In this document: positions 28,101 through 41,500 of the stretch, piece after piece
Numbering within the stretch: position 1 is the first letter of the stretch
Layout: every line of letters starts with the position of its first letter
NCBI RefSeq assembly: GCF_000247815.1
Contig: NC_021677.1
Span: forward strand, 41,995,358 to 42,059,357
DNA from: Ficedula albicollis
Taxonomy: Eukaryota > Chordata > Aves > Passeriformes > Muscicapidae
Direction: 5' to 3'
Length of the DNA stretch: 64,000 nt
Position numbers and translations under genes: made by a program
The notes under the pieces: model-generated
Told to the model about the DNA's origin: nothing
Databases searched by the model: none
The model's input: the letters and a program-made list of their open reading frames with translations, nothing else

Positions 28101-28814
28101 TGCATTCCACTCCAACAATTAAAATTGCATTAAAAAGTAGATAGGAAGGTCTGAATCTTAAAAAGAACTAGCACAAAAGCTAGTGCTTTTCTTTGTTTCA
28201 ATACATTTATCTTTGGGTAACAGAGATAGTCACTGATTAATTTTTTAGGTACTTAATTTACAGCTTCCTAGCTTTTATTTGCAAGTCATCCTGTTCCTTA
28301 CAGAGGCTAGCTTGGGACTTGAGAACTGTAACACATAGGCACTTAGGAGAGGGCAGTTTTGAAAGAATGGTGATGTTGGGCTCAGTCACATACTGCTGGG
28401 AGGAGACCCAGTTGGGAGCTACTCGATATTCTAAGCAGATATTGCTCCCAGCTATTTCTCTCTAAAATCTGAGATAAGATGTTCAGTACCATCCATAAAG
28501 CAGATTCTGCATCAGCTGAGGGGATGCAAGCAGGCGAAAGGAGAGCACAGGACTACAGCAAGCTTACAGCAAGTGTTGCTTGAGGGAGCTACCAGTTTCT
28601 GACCACTGAACCCATTTTTGCTGTAGAAGTAATTATATTGAACATCTTGCAGGTAGGTCTTACACCCATAGCAGCCCATTCTCATTCATACTTGTTACTT
28701 CGCTTCAGCTGAGCTTTACAATCCCACCAGGATTCTCTATCACATAGCAATTATGTATCTTTTGCTAACACTCTCTGCCCCACGATTTCAAAACACTTTA
28801 TAAGCCTCACTCCT

Positions 28815-28872
28815 AAAGCTTAAACCACGCTTCACCAAAAGCTTAAACCATTTAAGCTTAACCAAGCTTAAA
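28815..28872. repeat. Cluster of AAGCTTAA repeats
   Basis: Four occurrences of aagcttaa fall within about 60 bp (agcttaaacca occurs twice). It is a short degenerate repeat just beyond the ALKBH1 3' end. Confidence 0.6.
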
Positions 28873-29036
28873 GTTCTCTGACATACAGGTATTTTAAAGG
28901 AAAAAGAGTACAGTAAACATTTGCAACAAAATGCCAATAGATTTAATCTCCTGAGTACCAGTCCTGAACTTATCCTTCTTCTCCTTTTAAATTCTTTTTC
29001 TCCTCCCACCTATTTGTTACAGCAAGAAGGACTACA

Positions 29037-29057
29037 TTTATTCTGCACAAGTTTATT
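29037..29057 (-). terminator. ALKBH1: ALKBH1 candidate poly(A) signals (two AATAAA)
   Basis: On the minus strand AATAAA occurs at 29057-29052 and again at 29042-29037, roughly 100-115 nt after the ALKBH1 stop codon. They are the nearest canonical signals and imply a short 3' UTR. Usage is inferred; an alternative distal site is possible. Confidence 0.55.
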
Positions 29058-29153
29058 AACCACAATACAGACAAGTGACTTCCAGTATGACACCAGTTCC
29101 TAATTCCATATGGAGATTGCCTGTCCGGTCCACACCAGTATGATCACCTGGTC

Positions 29154-29574
29154 TCAGGTGACTGTGTTTGGTTTATGTCTTTTGGCTTTGCTGTTCTCAT
29201 GATCACTGTCTTCAGAGGGTGCTTGGCCCTTTCCATTTGTCCCAGATTCCTCTGGAAATTTCTGACCCTCAGCCAACACCTGTCGAATAGTCATGTTGAT
29301 GCGGGAGGACTGCAGGTACTTGGCACACACCTGCCAATCCTCATCAGAGCTGTGCTCAATGACTGAGCCAACAGGGAGGTCTGAAGAAGGAGCTTGGCTG
29401 AGGCACGAAGGCAGAGCTGTCCCCTCAGGGTTGGGGAGGACTCGGGGCACAGCGTGGTACAGCAGGCGGCTGAAGCCAGACATCACCATGATATCTCCGC
29501 TGTGCATGAACATCGCTGTTGGGGCCTCCTCCCGCTTCAGGCCCCCAAGCAAAAATATGGAGGATTGCCCAAAA
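29154..29574 (-). CDS. ALKBH1: ALKBH1 exon 6 (last coding exon)
   Basis: The acceptor ccatctctag precedes TTTTGGGC. The exon encodes [18 protein letters not shown], the third iron ligand in [13 protein letters not shown], and [10 protein letters not shown], then a divergent Ser/Lys-rich tail ending at TGA (29156-29154). It completes the serine split with exon 5 (AG+T). Confidence 0.97.
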
Positions 29575-32500
29575 CTAGAGATGGCATAAGGATAGAGAGA
29601 AAAGAGAAAAAAAATACAGGTAGAGAACAATTTTCTGTACAGTAAGAAAATATCAGTAGATAATTCCTTTATAGAAAACACCCCAAGCAATCACAAAAAC
29701 CAGGTGGACTCCTAAGAACAACTTTTAGTTGGGATCATGGCAAACAGACTACGAGATCTGGTTCACAGTAGGCACAGTGTGAGCAATTGCCCTGCCAGGT
29801 TTGAAGCTGTGCTTAGATACTTTAGTACCCAACTGACACTGCTGCTTTAAAACAGAACTGTGCTCTCTGCAAAATAACTCTTCACTCCAGGCACTATATC
29901 CACGCTATTCTAGCAGTCCTTAAAGAAAAACCTATGTCCCTGACCTACAGCCTTCTGCTATTCAAATCTTCTGAGAGTGAAGATTATGTACCCAATTAGC
30001 AAACTACACCATACTGCCTTCCTATAACCATATGCAGCCCTAGAAAAAAGGCACCAATCTTTCTGTAACACTCAAGCGTGCTTTCCTTGACTCACCTGAA
30101 TGATAACAGGGGCCGAGAATGGTCTAGTTCAGACTCATCCACATGAATTCCCAGTGAAGAGTCAAAATGATAGTAGTTCAAGATCCCTGCTTGGGCTTGG
30201 AAACCCCGAAACCCACAGGCTGCAGCCACTTGTTCAGATAGGAATGCAAGGTCTGAGGGGAAAGGAGTGTGGTGATTTGCTGAGTACTTCTGGAAGGAGG
30301 AGAAGGGGGGAAAAAAAAGCCACACCCAACACATCAGAGCAGCAAATACACTTGGAAACAAACATTGAAAAAGAACTCAAAAGTCTGACTGATAGTCATA
30401 GAGAAGGACATCACATTTACCTAGAAAATGACTACAACACAGGCGGCACTACAGCACATTTCCCACCTACCGAAACAAACATTGAAAAAGAACTCAAAAG
30501 TCTGACTGATAGTCATAGAGAAGGACATCACATTTACCTAGAAAATGACTACAACACAGGTGGAACCACAGCACATTTCCCACCTACTATTAAATTTATG
30601 ACCTAGGCTGACACTGCCAGAGATTCAATTAATTGTGAAGTTAATCATTATATCTAGATGCTAAACTTGAAATCAGTTAAGACTAGTACCAACATTCATT
30701 AGCAAACTACACCATACTGCCTTCCTATAACCATATGCAGCCCTAGAAAAAAGGCACCAATCTTTCTGTAACACTCAAGTGTGCTTTCCTTGACTCACCT
30801 GAATGATAACAGGGGCCGAGAATGGTCTAGTTCAGACTCATCCACATGAATTCCCAGTGAAGAGTCAAAATGATAGTAGTTCAAGATCCCTGCTTGGGCT
30901 TGGAAACCCCGAAACCCACAGGCTGCAGCCACTTGTTCAGATAGGAATGCAAGGTCTGAGGGGAAAGGAGTGTGGTGATTTGCTGAGTACTTCTGGAAGG
31001 AGGAGAAGGGGGGAAAAAAAAGCCACACCCAACACATCAGAGCAGCAAATACACTTGGAAACAAACATTGAAAAAGAACTCAAAAGTCTGACTGATAGTC
31101 ATAGAGAAGGACATCACATTTACCTAGAAAATGACTACAACACAGGCGGCACTACAGCACATTTCCCACCTACCATTAAATTTATGACCTAGGCTGACAC
31201 TGCCAGAGATTCAATTAATTGTGAGGATCTTCTCAGTCACAACCTGAAGCTGCCAATGGAATGACAGTTCTGTTGCTCATCAACACAACTCCAAAACAAG
31301 CATCTTTATTCCTTCATAAATAACAAACAGGAATCAGTTGCAAACCTAAGTTTTATCTCTCCCATAAGTCATTCTGAGAGGACTGGAAGATAATAACCAA
31401 ACTTTTATTAAGGCCATCCAGTAACAGGTTGATCCAGTAAATAAAAGGCTGAAAGCAGATTTGGTTATCAGCAATATACAGATAAGATGCACATTCACTC
31501 TGCCAGTGTTTATCAGCCTCCCTCTATCTCAGTCTCATAAAAAAAAAAAAAAATAGTTTATTTGGATCAGGATCCTCAAAACAGCTGTTAGTTGGTAAGA
31601 ACACTCTATAGTGGTTCAGACTCATTTAAGTTCAAAATCACATGAGCAGCAGTCTTTTCTTGCTCCTGCTCACCCCACCAAAGAAGAGTAGTTTCCCAGA
31701 AGTCACATTAAGCTTGAAGTAGTTAGCAATGCTTTTGTAATCATCCCTTTTGGTAGGAAAAAAAAGGCGACTTACCCTGAAAAAGTTGCAGGTTTAGAGC
31801 TGAGTGTATGATATCATGCTAACTTTCAAAGGAAAGAATGCAGCAATGAACTTTTGCTGTTAAACCCTTCACAGTAAACCAATACAGATTAAAATGTTCT
31901 TAAAAGCATGGTTTGTCCTCAAGTCCTCAAGACTGTCTTGTAGGATCATAAACATTTTATTCTTTGATGTCCTTCTCTGTTTGCCATTCTACGTGCTTAT
32001 GGCTAAGAAAAATGGAGAAAAACTTAATACCTTAGTCTCCCAGTTATAATGGTAACCAAGGGTCACCCAGCGCAGCTTCTCCAACAGGCTCCTGGGCTCC
32101 CATTTACTGGAACCTTTCCTTCTACAAAGACAAAATATAAAGAAATAGGATATGTGTTAATTTCTGAGGGGTCTTCTGGTAGTGCAGCATAGAATAATGA
32201 GATTCACTCATCCATTTCACAGCCTATTAAAACCAATCAATGTTATTAAAACCAATCAATGCTAAACTTTTATTTTTAGTGCCAATACTTTCTTCCTCCA
32301 AATACTTTGAAAATTTAGTTCATGGAATGTGTGCAAGCTATGGGGCCTACTGCCAACTGTTGTCAGTTTGAAAGTTTGTATTTTTAACATGGTACCTTAA
32401 GAGATTGTCGGATGGAAACACAATGAGCAGTGCAGATTAAGAAATCAGAATTAAACATGTCCTATTTGAGCACCTGAAAGAGAAAGACTAGAATCTGAAG

Positions 32501-35500
32501 ACCCGAAAGCTGCAAATGCAAGGAAAAAACATTCTAGGCACTTAATGGAAAATTACAAGAAAGCAAAATGAGTTGCCTGACAGTGAAGCATAGCATGCTG
32601 CCTAACACTGCAAAGGATGGTTAGTTCTACTACTTGGTAGTTTAATAAAATGTCCTTAGGATGGACTGACTCACAGTAAAAAGCAAGACTTCTCTAGCTA
32701 TGACCACAGTGTCAAGAAGTCTAGACTGCAGGTGTCCCCTTATCCAGACTGCTATGAAGGGCAAAGAATTGTTCTTCTCATGTGACAGCCCTGAAGTATA
32801 AGGACTGGGTGGTCTGAAGCCACACACCAATTTACCATTTTTACTTGAAATCATGAAAGCAAGAAGAGGCTTCAAGGAGAGGCTTCTAGTACAGACTATG
32901 GAAAAACCCTTGAAAAGTTACAGAGTGAAAGAAAGTAAACCAGATAGAAATATGTTAATGACAAATACAAAAAGGAAGGTACACATCTATCTTCTAGTCT
33001 ATTCATTCTAGCAATTCCAGCGTACTTTTGTCAAGCCAAGTCACATGTTATGGTAAAAAAAGAAAAGAACAGAAAAGGGAAATATAATCAGAAGATTAAC
33101 AGTAGTACCAGACAGCTGGCTCTCATTTATAGCCTCATTGGTTCAACATGACATGTTCTTTTTTACAAAAAAGGATTGATATTTGTGCTGCCATGGTCAA
33201 GTCTCAGCCAAACATCTACATTTAATGTGCATTTTTACCTGGATATGCAGCTTGTTCCTATCCTTCAACTATGCCATACTGATAACTCCTAAGATAAACC
33301 AGGAACAGGAGTAAAAGGCCAGTTTCTTTACCTTTAGTAACTTTTCTTAGCTCACTCATTACTGATAATAGTCTTTCCAATTTCCACCTGTCATAGGGTA
33401 AGAGCAACTGCAATTACCATAAACACCAACACAGTAACTGTCAAATACATGCTTCTTGGAACAGTTTGTGTAGCCCACAAGCAGGTAAAAAGGGAGAGCT
33501 TGTTCTTGTACATCTTTCAAATGACAAACAATGTTCATAATGAAACGATTCTAGCATGTGCCTTTCGAAAGTGCCCTTCTTTTGCTACATTGTTGAAGTG
33601 TTTGCACAGCAGCAAGAGCTCAAATGCATATGGGAAGCCTTTATTCCCAGAACTTGATTATTTTGCATGTGATTTCAAATGCAATTGCTAAGAAGGGGAA
33701 AGTACGAGTGCTGTGTATCTGGAAACAATGAGGTCCCACAAGTAAGCATGGAAAAGGTCTGCTATAACTGTGTTAGAAAATTACTGAACAGCTTGGGAGC
33801 TTTGGTCTGAAGATCCCTTGTTTATTTATTTGCTGGTAATGACTGCATCTATAAAACCCCTCCAGCCTTCTCTTTCTCCACAAGGATAGACATATCTATA
33901 TATATCCGTATATCTATTTCTCCCCTGTGGGAATGCTCTATTCCCTTTTATGCTTTCAATTTTCCTCAGCACCAGAGAAAGTACTTAGGCTCCACTTTGT
34001 GAGGAAAGCATAGCATATATGTCTAGGAACTGTATAGATTCACCCTACCTTGTGATTCCTGCATCCTGAAAAGAGCAGAGAAGTCATGACCCAAGCACAC
34101 ACATACATTTTCCTGATGGCTTTAAATAGCATTAAAGCACCTACTTCCATCTTAGAAGTAGACCTCTCTTTAGTTAAGCACTGTTTCTCACCTCCCTGAA
34201 AGGCCTTCTCTCCAGATACTAAGAGAGCATGGCTAGTTTCATCTGCTGCCCCTATGTATAAGCACAAATATGGCAGTTTGCTCACTAGAAGACTCAGGTA
34301 AGTACTTCATAAAAATGCCGAGGGTTGCTGCCAACCATCACTCTTTCAAACACTGTTTTCAACTGAACAGGATTCAGTTTCAAATTAACCTCTGTTCTGA
34401 TCATTCTCTGCATGCAGGAGGTCCTACTGGGAGAGGCCTGTCAAACTGGAACAGCACCCTACTTTTTTCAGCCATTGAGTACAATGCACAATCCTTTTAC
34501 AGAAAAATTTTTCATTCTTGATGGAGCACAAAAACGGTTTCTACATTTCTGTAACTAATTCTGACTGAGTCTGGAAAACATAAGTAAGAGTATAACTTCC
34601 CTCCTAGGTGCAAACAGAAGAGTTGCTCCAATCTTCTTTTGCCATTCTATATCTTGCAGGTGTCAGGAGTTCTTTTGAAGAAAAATCTCAGCATGTCAGC
34701 CTCACTTAGAGACCGAGGTGGAAGATGAGCATTGTAGGGAACTCCGGTTGCACCATCACACATAACAATCATTATGAAAAATGAGCAGTGAAATCAATAA
34801 GGTAACAATATGCAAATAGCTAAAAGATTATATACTGCAAACAATCTGTCTTACATGTATTTTTACAGGTGACTTTATTAAAGTTCAAACTTTAAAAGAC
34901 TTTTCCTTTTTTTAAACTTTCTATTTGACTTAAAAACTGGGACAAATTCTCTATTAAATTCCAGATCAGGTAGAGGAAAGGCACCTACATCAGCCACAGA
35001 ATTCTGAACCTGAAGGAATCTTTGAGATTAAACAGGATTGCCATTAAAATGGTACATTTAATAAATTTAATTCAATGTCATGCTGAATTTAGAAGAACCA
35101 CAAACAAAACCAAACCGAAAGAAATACTTTAGAAAATAAGAATATAGAAACTGGTAGATTTGAGAAGTTCAAGAAAGTACAACTAACAGTGTTTCAATTA
35201 CAGTGTACTGGGTCTAAGGGCTGACTGGGAAGAAATGCTACCATTAGTGGGGAGTTTTGGAAAGGATCTGTTTTGCCTCAGGAAAACTGAGGCCTAGAGG
35301 GACTTCACAGTTCCAGTCGTAGCTGAGCTGAGCAAGCTTCAAGCACCACATCAGCCAGAGTCACTATTTAACATTTCACCAATGGCTTTACAACAATATG
35401 CTACTAGAAAATCCCATTGAAAATGAAAGCAGAGAATTAACAAGGATGCACATGAAGCCATGAAATATCCATCTTTAACTTGGGATCTCTGACACCATCT

Positions 35501-38500
35501 GCATTCTGCCAGCATGTACACAATCTTCTTCAGCTTCCCTTCCCTGCTCAAGATCTCACTCAAAGGTGAGATCTGGCACCATTAGTTTGGACCACAAAAG
35601 GTGACAGTGGACCCACCTCAGCTGCTCCTTACTCTGTCCCCAGAGGTCAGTGGTCTTCTCAGGAGCCATGTGCAGGTCCAGGTTGCAGACATTGGGTTTC
35701 TCAGGGTACAGCTTGAGACACTGCTTCACCCAGTGACGCTGGCAGCCCGGAAGGAAAGGGTTTGGTATGAAAATAAACCCTGACCAGAGAGAAAAAAGGA
35801 GAGGACAGAGATAAAGTAGGATTAGACGTTTCCCTGTTTTTTTCTGAATCTAGAGCAAAGGATAGGAGTCAGAGGTAGTGAAAAAACCCTTAGACATACA
35901 ACCATTGATTGTGTATACAAGCTGATGAAAACAATTATAGTTAAGTTAAAAATTACTGGTTTTTTCAGAAAAAACAAATGGTGGCAGCTGATGAAAACAA
36001 TTATAGTTAAGTTAAAACTTACTGTTTTTTTCAGAAAAAACAAATGGTGGAACAAGGTAGAAGGCAGAGAGGGCAGCCAACACTGGTCCAAACAAAAATT
36101 ACAATAAAGGACATATCTATGTAAGGCATATTGATTACAGGAGATAAAGGAGTAAGAACATGGCAATCCAATTGCTTTGGAGTAAATTTTATTTTTAAAA
36201 TTATTCAGCATGACTTTTCTCTTAATTTCAGAAAAGTTAAAGTAATTCTGGCCTAGTTTTTCTCTGCTTCAAACTGACTTTATCCCTGTCTCTGAACTCA
36301 TTCTGCCTTCCTACTGCTAATTCAGAAAGAAGACCCTGGGCTGACCAAGTGTCTAGTAATGTAAAGCATCCTCCTCTTTGCTTCATGCTTATTTCCAGGT
36401 AAGTCGGGCTGTATCCATACTTGCAATTTGATACGGTAACACTCAGAAAGGGCCATGAAAGTCAAATTAAATCCCAAATAGCTTGTTGTTGACTGCAAAT
36501 ACTTTGCAGGTATTGTTAATTAACACAACAAAATAAACACACAGCTTTCTGCACATTCATTTAGCCAGGCACCTCAGGCATGGTTCAAGCAGCAGCCCAT
36601 ATGAGAGATGCTATTAATCTGCACTGTACCTACTCTGAGAATCAAGGCACTCTCTCAAAGACTATCAATTCAGTAAGACTCACCAACACAAAATCCACAT
36701 GTAAAGAGAGATAAGGGTATAAGAGGAACAAAGGAAAAGAAGGTTTTTAAGGATTTGGCCTACTGTGTCTTTTTGAACTTCTCAGTCATATCAAGTTAAC
36801 AGAGACAAAAACAGATGAAAAAACAAGCAGCAAAGCTAGGACTCTCAGTAGGATACAAACTTGCCTTGTGGCCTTATAAAAGTGGTAATAAAAACACAAA
36901 AAAAGCTACTTGGCAGCATAGCTCAGACTCAAGATTAAAGTAACTGGTTAGAAAAAAAGCCTTCAGTGTATTAATAACTTACAGTGATTCACTTCACTCT
37001 GTTCCCTGCACTTTCAGACTATGTCAGCCTTTTGATAGGTTTGGCTACAAGAAGTTTCTTTGCTAGAAGCATTACATTTACTTTCTGTTGGCATCTGCAT
37101 AGAACAGAACAATAATATTGCCCTTCCTGTCTATAGCTTTTTATGTGGGGTTCTTGAAGCACTTTACTACAGAACAATAATATTGCCCTTCCTGTCTATA
37201 GGTTTTGATGTGGGGTTCTTGAAGCACTTTACTGCATTCATGAAATTACACTCTACTATGTATGTATTATCCCCAGATATTAATGAAGGCATTGAAGCCT
37301 GGAGAGTTAGTTACAAGCAGAGATGAGAACAAGAATCCAGATTTTATGACTTTTATATCACAAACTTATAACATGCTCATGTCCCTTCAAACCCTTCCTT
37401 GACCTAGGTTTCTCTTAAGAAACTAGACTGGTCTTGATTTACAAAAGCAGTAACAACTAAAAGATGGGTTACTACTATGCTTATTGTGTCAAGAAAGGCA
37501 GAAACTGAATTTCTCACAGTTGCAGAGTTTTACCATAAAATTCTATGCAAACATAGAACAAAGACTAATAGTGCTAAAAATCAGTGACTTGCACACATAG
37601 GAGGGAAAAGAATAAGAAATACATTCCTGTAGCAATCTTTCTGAACTGACTGAAGAACACCACAGACAAACTTCAATAATTGAACCTCTTGGCCTTGAAA
37701 GATATGGGGGGAAAGGGCAAAAGAATTATTCTTTGTGAATCTGTATACTAAAGCAAACTGCTCTGAGGAAGCAGATGCAATTCTCTTACTTCAGCAATAC
37801 CTTGCTATGTACTACAAATTAATTTGCACCTAATGAAAGTGGTCTCCAACCTCAGTCAAAGGACGGATAAAACATGCAGATGTCTAACAAGAAAAACCTC
37901 TTAATGAAAGTGGTCTCCAACCTCAGTCAAAGGAAGGATAAAACATGCAGATGTCTAACAACAAGAAAAACCTCTCATTTAAAAAAAAGTGTCAGTTATA
38001 ATGACCCAAAAACAGCATCACATGCTTCTCACAGAACTCAGGACACCATGATAGAAATTCACCCAGATTCATTAGTCTTCTATTTCATTGCTTACTGTGG
38101 GGACAAAACCAAATTACTTCCTTTCCATTTGCTCATAGAAAAACTAAAGAAATTCTTACTTCACTTAGAAAGCTATTGGGACAGCTGGTTACACATCTCT
38201 TACCATTTTAGGATGTCCAGATAAAGGAAGCTGAAAAATGATAAAATATTATTCTCTTCAAGTCCATACATGACTTGATTCTAAACAGGACAGATAACTT
38301 GTCAATGCATTTATATTTCATTGTAGTAAAAGGTTTCCTTTGCCAAAGCAGAAGAGAAATGCAGTTGAGTGGAACACTTGTGATTCCCCACACCCCCTAT
38401 GTAATTACTAGGAAAGACGTTTAGACAGACAGTAAATGACAGGCAGACCAAGCAAGGGCAGCTATAATATGATAGGTAAGTGGAACAAAACATTTATAGA

Positions 38501-41500
38501 TGCAAGAACAGGCAGAAGCCTTTCTCCTGAAGTTATTCAATTCCCTATGTATTAAACATGCCAGATGGGTTGCATGGCTGCCTCAGTTTCAGAAATGCTA
38601 AGCTGTCTTCAAAGCAACCCACAAAGAAATTGACTGAGGTCCCAATGAACCAAAAGAAACATGAGAAAAAACATAATTATTCAAACAAAAATCCCTGAAA
38701 TAAGGAGGATCTGCAGAACTACAAACTCATCAGCCTTACCAAAACCCCTGATAAAATTATGAAGCAAGCTTTCATGACAGCCACTTCCAGACACATGGTG
38801 GTTGGGAACAGACAGCATGGAAGGCAAATTTTGTCTAACCAGCCTTACTGCCTGCTACAGTGAGATGTCCAGGCAAGGGGAAAACAGGGGATGATATTTA
38901 CCTTAGCTTAAGAAAAGTTTTCCACTTGGTCTTCTACCATTGGAGCGAAATCGGGAGCTAAAATTTTTTTGGGCAAATTGAACAGGTAAGCAAAATGTGG
39001 CTGGGTCACCAGGTTAAAAGAACAGTGATTTGATGATCTAGATCTAACCAGCAGCTCTTATGAGCTGCATTCTTTGATCCTGGGGCAAAGACTGGTAACT
39101 ACATCTACATCAACAACATGAATGATGGGATGTTCATCCTCATTTCACTTACAGATTACACTAAAGTGGGGCAACAGTGGATATGCTGGAGGATACTGCT
39201 GTCCCTGAAAAGGACTTTGACAAAGAATGGGCTAAAGAGAACCTCAGAAGTTCAACAGTGGTAGTTCTGCATCTGGGGCAGAATAACCCCATACAACAGT
39301 ATGGCCCAAGGGTGAAGAGCAGCTCCAAACCAAGGCCAGGCTGCCTTAAGGACAAACTGTGCGCAGCAGTGAGGGGTAGTGACACATCTTGGTATTGGTG
39401 AGCACCACCTACAAGCATGAGAGAGGAGGGAAGCCCAAATTCTTCTCAGATGTGCAAAACAAGATCAGACAACAATCACAAATAACAGCAAGACAAATTT
39501 TTATTAGATATAAGTTTTAGGAAAAAACATGGCCTATCATTGATACAGGTGCCCAGGGAGGGTGTATATTCTCTCTCCTTGGAGATTTCCAAAATTTACC
39601 CATACCAAGCTCTCAGCATCCTGATCTAACTTGCAACTTCATCCTGCTTTAAGCAGGGTGTTGGCCTAGACCTCTGGAAGTGCCTGCCCACCTAATACCT
39701 CTCTGTGACTACATCAGGTAAACTGCAAATCTAAAACACATTTCCATTTCTGAAGTAACCTGCCTAATGAAATTACTCTGCAGATTGAATAGGCCAAAAG
39801 GCTCTCAATTCACTTACAGTACTCTGCATTCTACACTGACAAGTAGATGCCACACTTCAACTCTGAAACTACTGTATTTCAGCCACATACCCAATGTGAA
39901 TGACATATATTGAGGAAAAACAGATTCTACAAAAATAAAGTCTCTGCCAAAGGCCACAGGAATCCATTCCCATGAGCTATGGTCTGGTTGATCTCACTGT
40001 GAAACAACTGGCTTTTCTCACCTTCATAAATATTGCTGTATCCATCCTTTAGCTGTTTTGTTCATCCTCCTGCTCTTACTACAACATCAAATTACACTTA
40101 GGCAAACCAAAATAGCTTTTTCAGGCAGTACAAGAAAGATAAGATTGAAACTGCCTGAATTCAAAGCAACGAGGTTGTGTTTAATTTTTCTTGAAATCAG
40201 AGGTACCTACCTGGATACCCACTGAGGCCATAGGCTTTCCACTGGCTAACAGGCTGTAATCCTGCTCTGTAGGCGTCTTGATCACTGACTGAAGAAATAC
40301 TGAGCTGTGATCTGAACACCTGGCAAAAGAAAACAGATCTGGTCAAAAAAAAGAGTGAGAAACACAAAACTCTTCCAGAAATAGCATCTAAAAGGAAGAG
40401 TGCTACCATGCTTGAAGGTAACTCTCGAGAAAATGCCAAATCTACCACAGAATTACTGTCCAAACAGCTGTGACCAGGACAGGGCAAACAGAGCCAGGAC
40501 ACATTCAATGTAAGAATCAAAAGGTATTTACAGGTTTTACCTCGAGATGAGCTGTCCCCCACTCATAAAACACCCCAAACAATACATACCAATGAGAAGA
40601 AAAATCATCACGATTTGTGCATTTCCACAGTACAGCCTCATCATTATAAAACATTCTGGTAATTATCAACCTCCATTAGAGAGCAATATACTCATAACAT
40701 TTTCTACTTTCAAAGAACATTCAAAATACAAGTTGCTCATGATCCTATAGGGTAGATGACAATTCTCATCTCGAATTTGCAAAAGGATAAACAGTACAGC
40801 AATGAGGTAGCCAAAGCTTGGATATGAAGGACTAGAGAAACTTTGTTAATTATGAATGCCACCCTACCAATTCTGATCCCAACAGCAGGATCAACAGCTC
40901 AAGGCTTGGCAAGATGTATTTACTTGACATACTCTGTAAGTTGCAATAACACATGTATTTAAGCTAACGTTTGCTGAAAAAAACCAAGAAACTCATTCTA
41001 CTGTGTTTCCACTCCCTTCTTCACTTAGGGAAATGTCTTGAGGAGGGCAGGGTAGAGGCGGGCTGGTTTTGTTCTGGCTTAGCTCCGCAGTCCAGCTCTC
41101 CATGCAGCAGTGGAAAGGTACAGGCTCATATAAGGAAAGGCAGGCACAGTAGGAATAAGCAGGCAGAGACTGCAAGACGTTGTCTATAACAACTTAAAAC
41201 ATATATCAAATTAAGGTCTTTGCACAGAGCCTCTGTAGTGGTGCATTTGTAAATCAGTCTCTTTGCAGCTGACAGCTCTGCTAACATTTTCTGAGCAACA
41301 GGACTAAATTACATACATAGAATTTCTAAAAAATTCTCAACTACTGCTGGACAGCACCCTCTGGCAATATAGTCAGTTTTACCCATTTTTTCAGCTTTTT
41401 GTCAAAAGCAGCTTTCTGAGTGCCAGCCTTGAGCTCACTTCACAGTCCTGTCCAGCGTCCCCAGGAAGGCTTCTCCTCTGACCAAACCTGTCACCTCACT

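Larger units (their letters stand above)
12800..29030. other. Intergenic region between SPTLC2 and ALKBH1
   Basis: About 16 kb without any exon I can support on either strand. It contains two CR1 fragments, a 31-base T run, several short tandem duplications and an inverted-repeat structure, listed separately. Several 70-130-codon open frames occur (for example 19831-20232 plus and 20277-20657 minus). They show no recognisable domain and are of a length expected by chance. In mammals these two genes are also direct neighbours. Confidence 0.7.
29995..31224. repeat. ALKBH1: Large tandem duplication containing ALKBH1 exon 5
   Basis: Copy A spans 29995-30638 and copy B 30698-31224, offset 703 bp, separated by 59 bp of unique sequence. 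Copy A is 117 bp longer only because of its own internal duplication (30355-30588). The 194-bp exon appears identical in both. Differences are confined to the flanks (for example caagcgtg versus caagtgtg). This is either a real recent intragenic duplication or a false duplication in the assembly. Confidence 0.92.

Noticed and set aside
30100..31192. Plus-strand frames of 168 and 129 codons with the same sequence
   Set aside because: They are the antisense shadow of ALKBH1 exon 5, repeated because the exon region is duplicated.
35822..36211. 129-codon minus-strand frame with an internal protein repeat
   Set aside because: The repeat comes from the 66-bp intronic tandem duplication, which is a multiple of three. 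It is intron sequence next to ALKBH1 exon 3.
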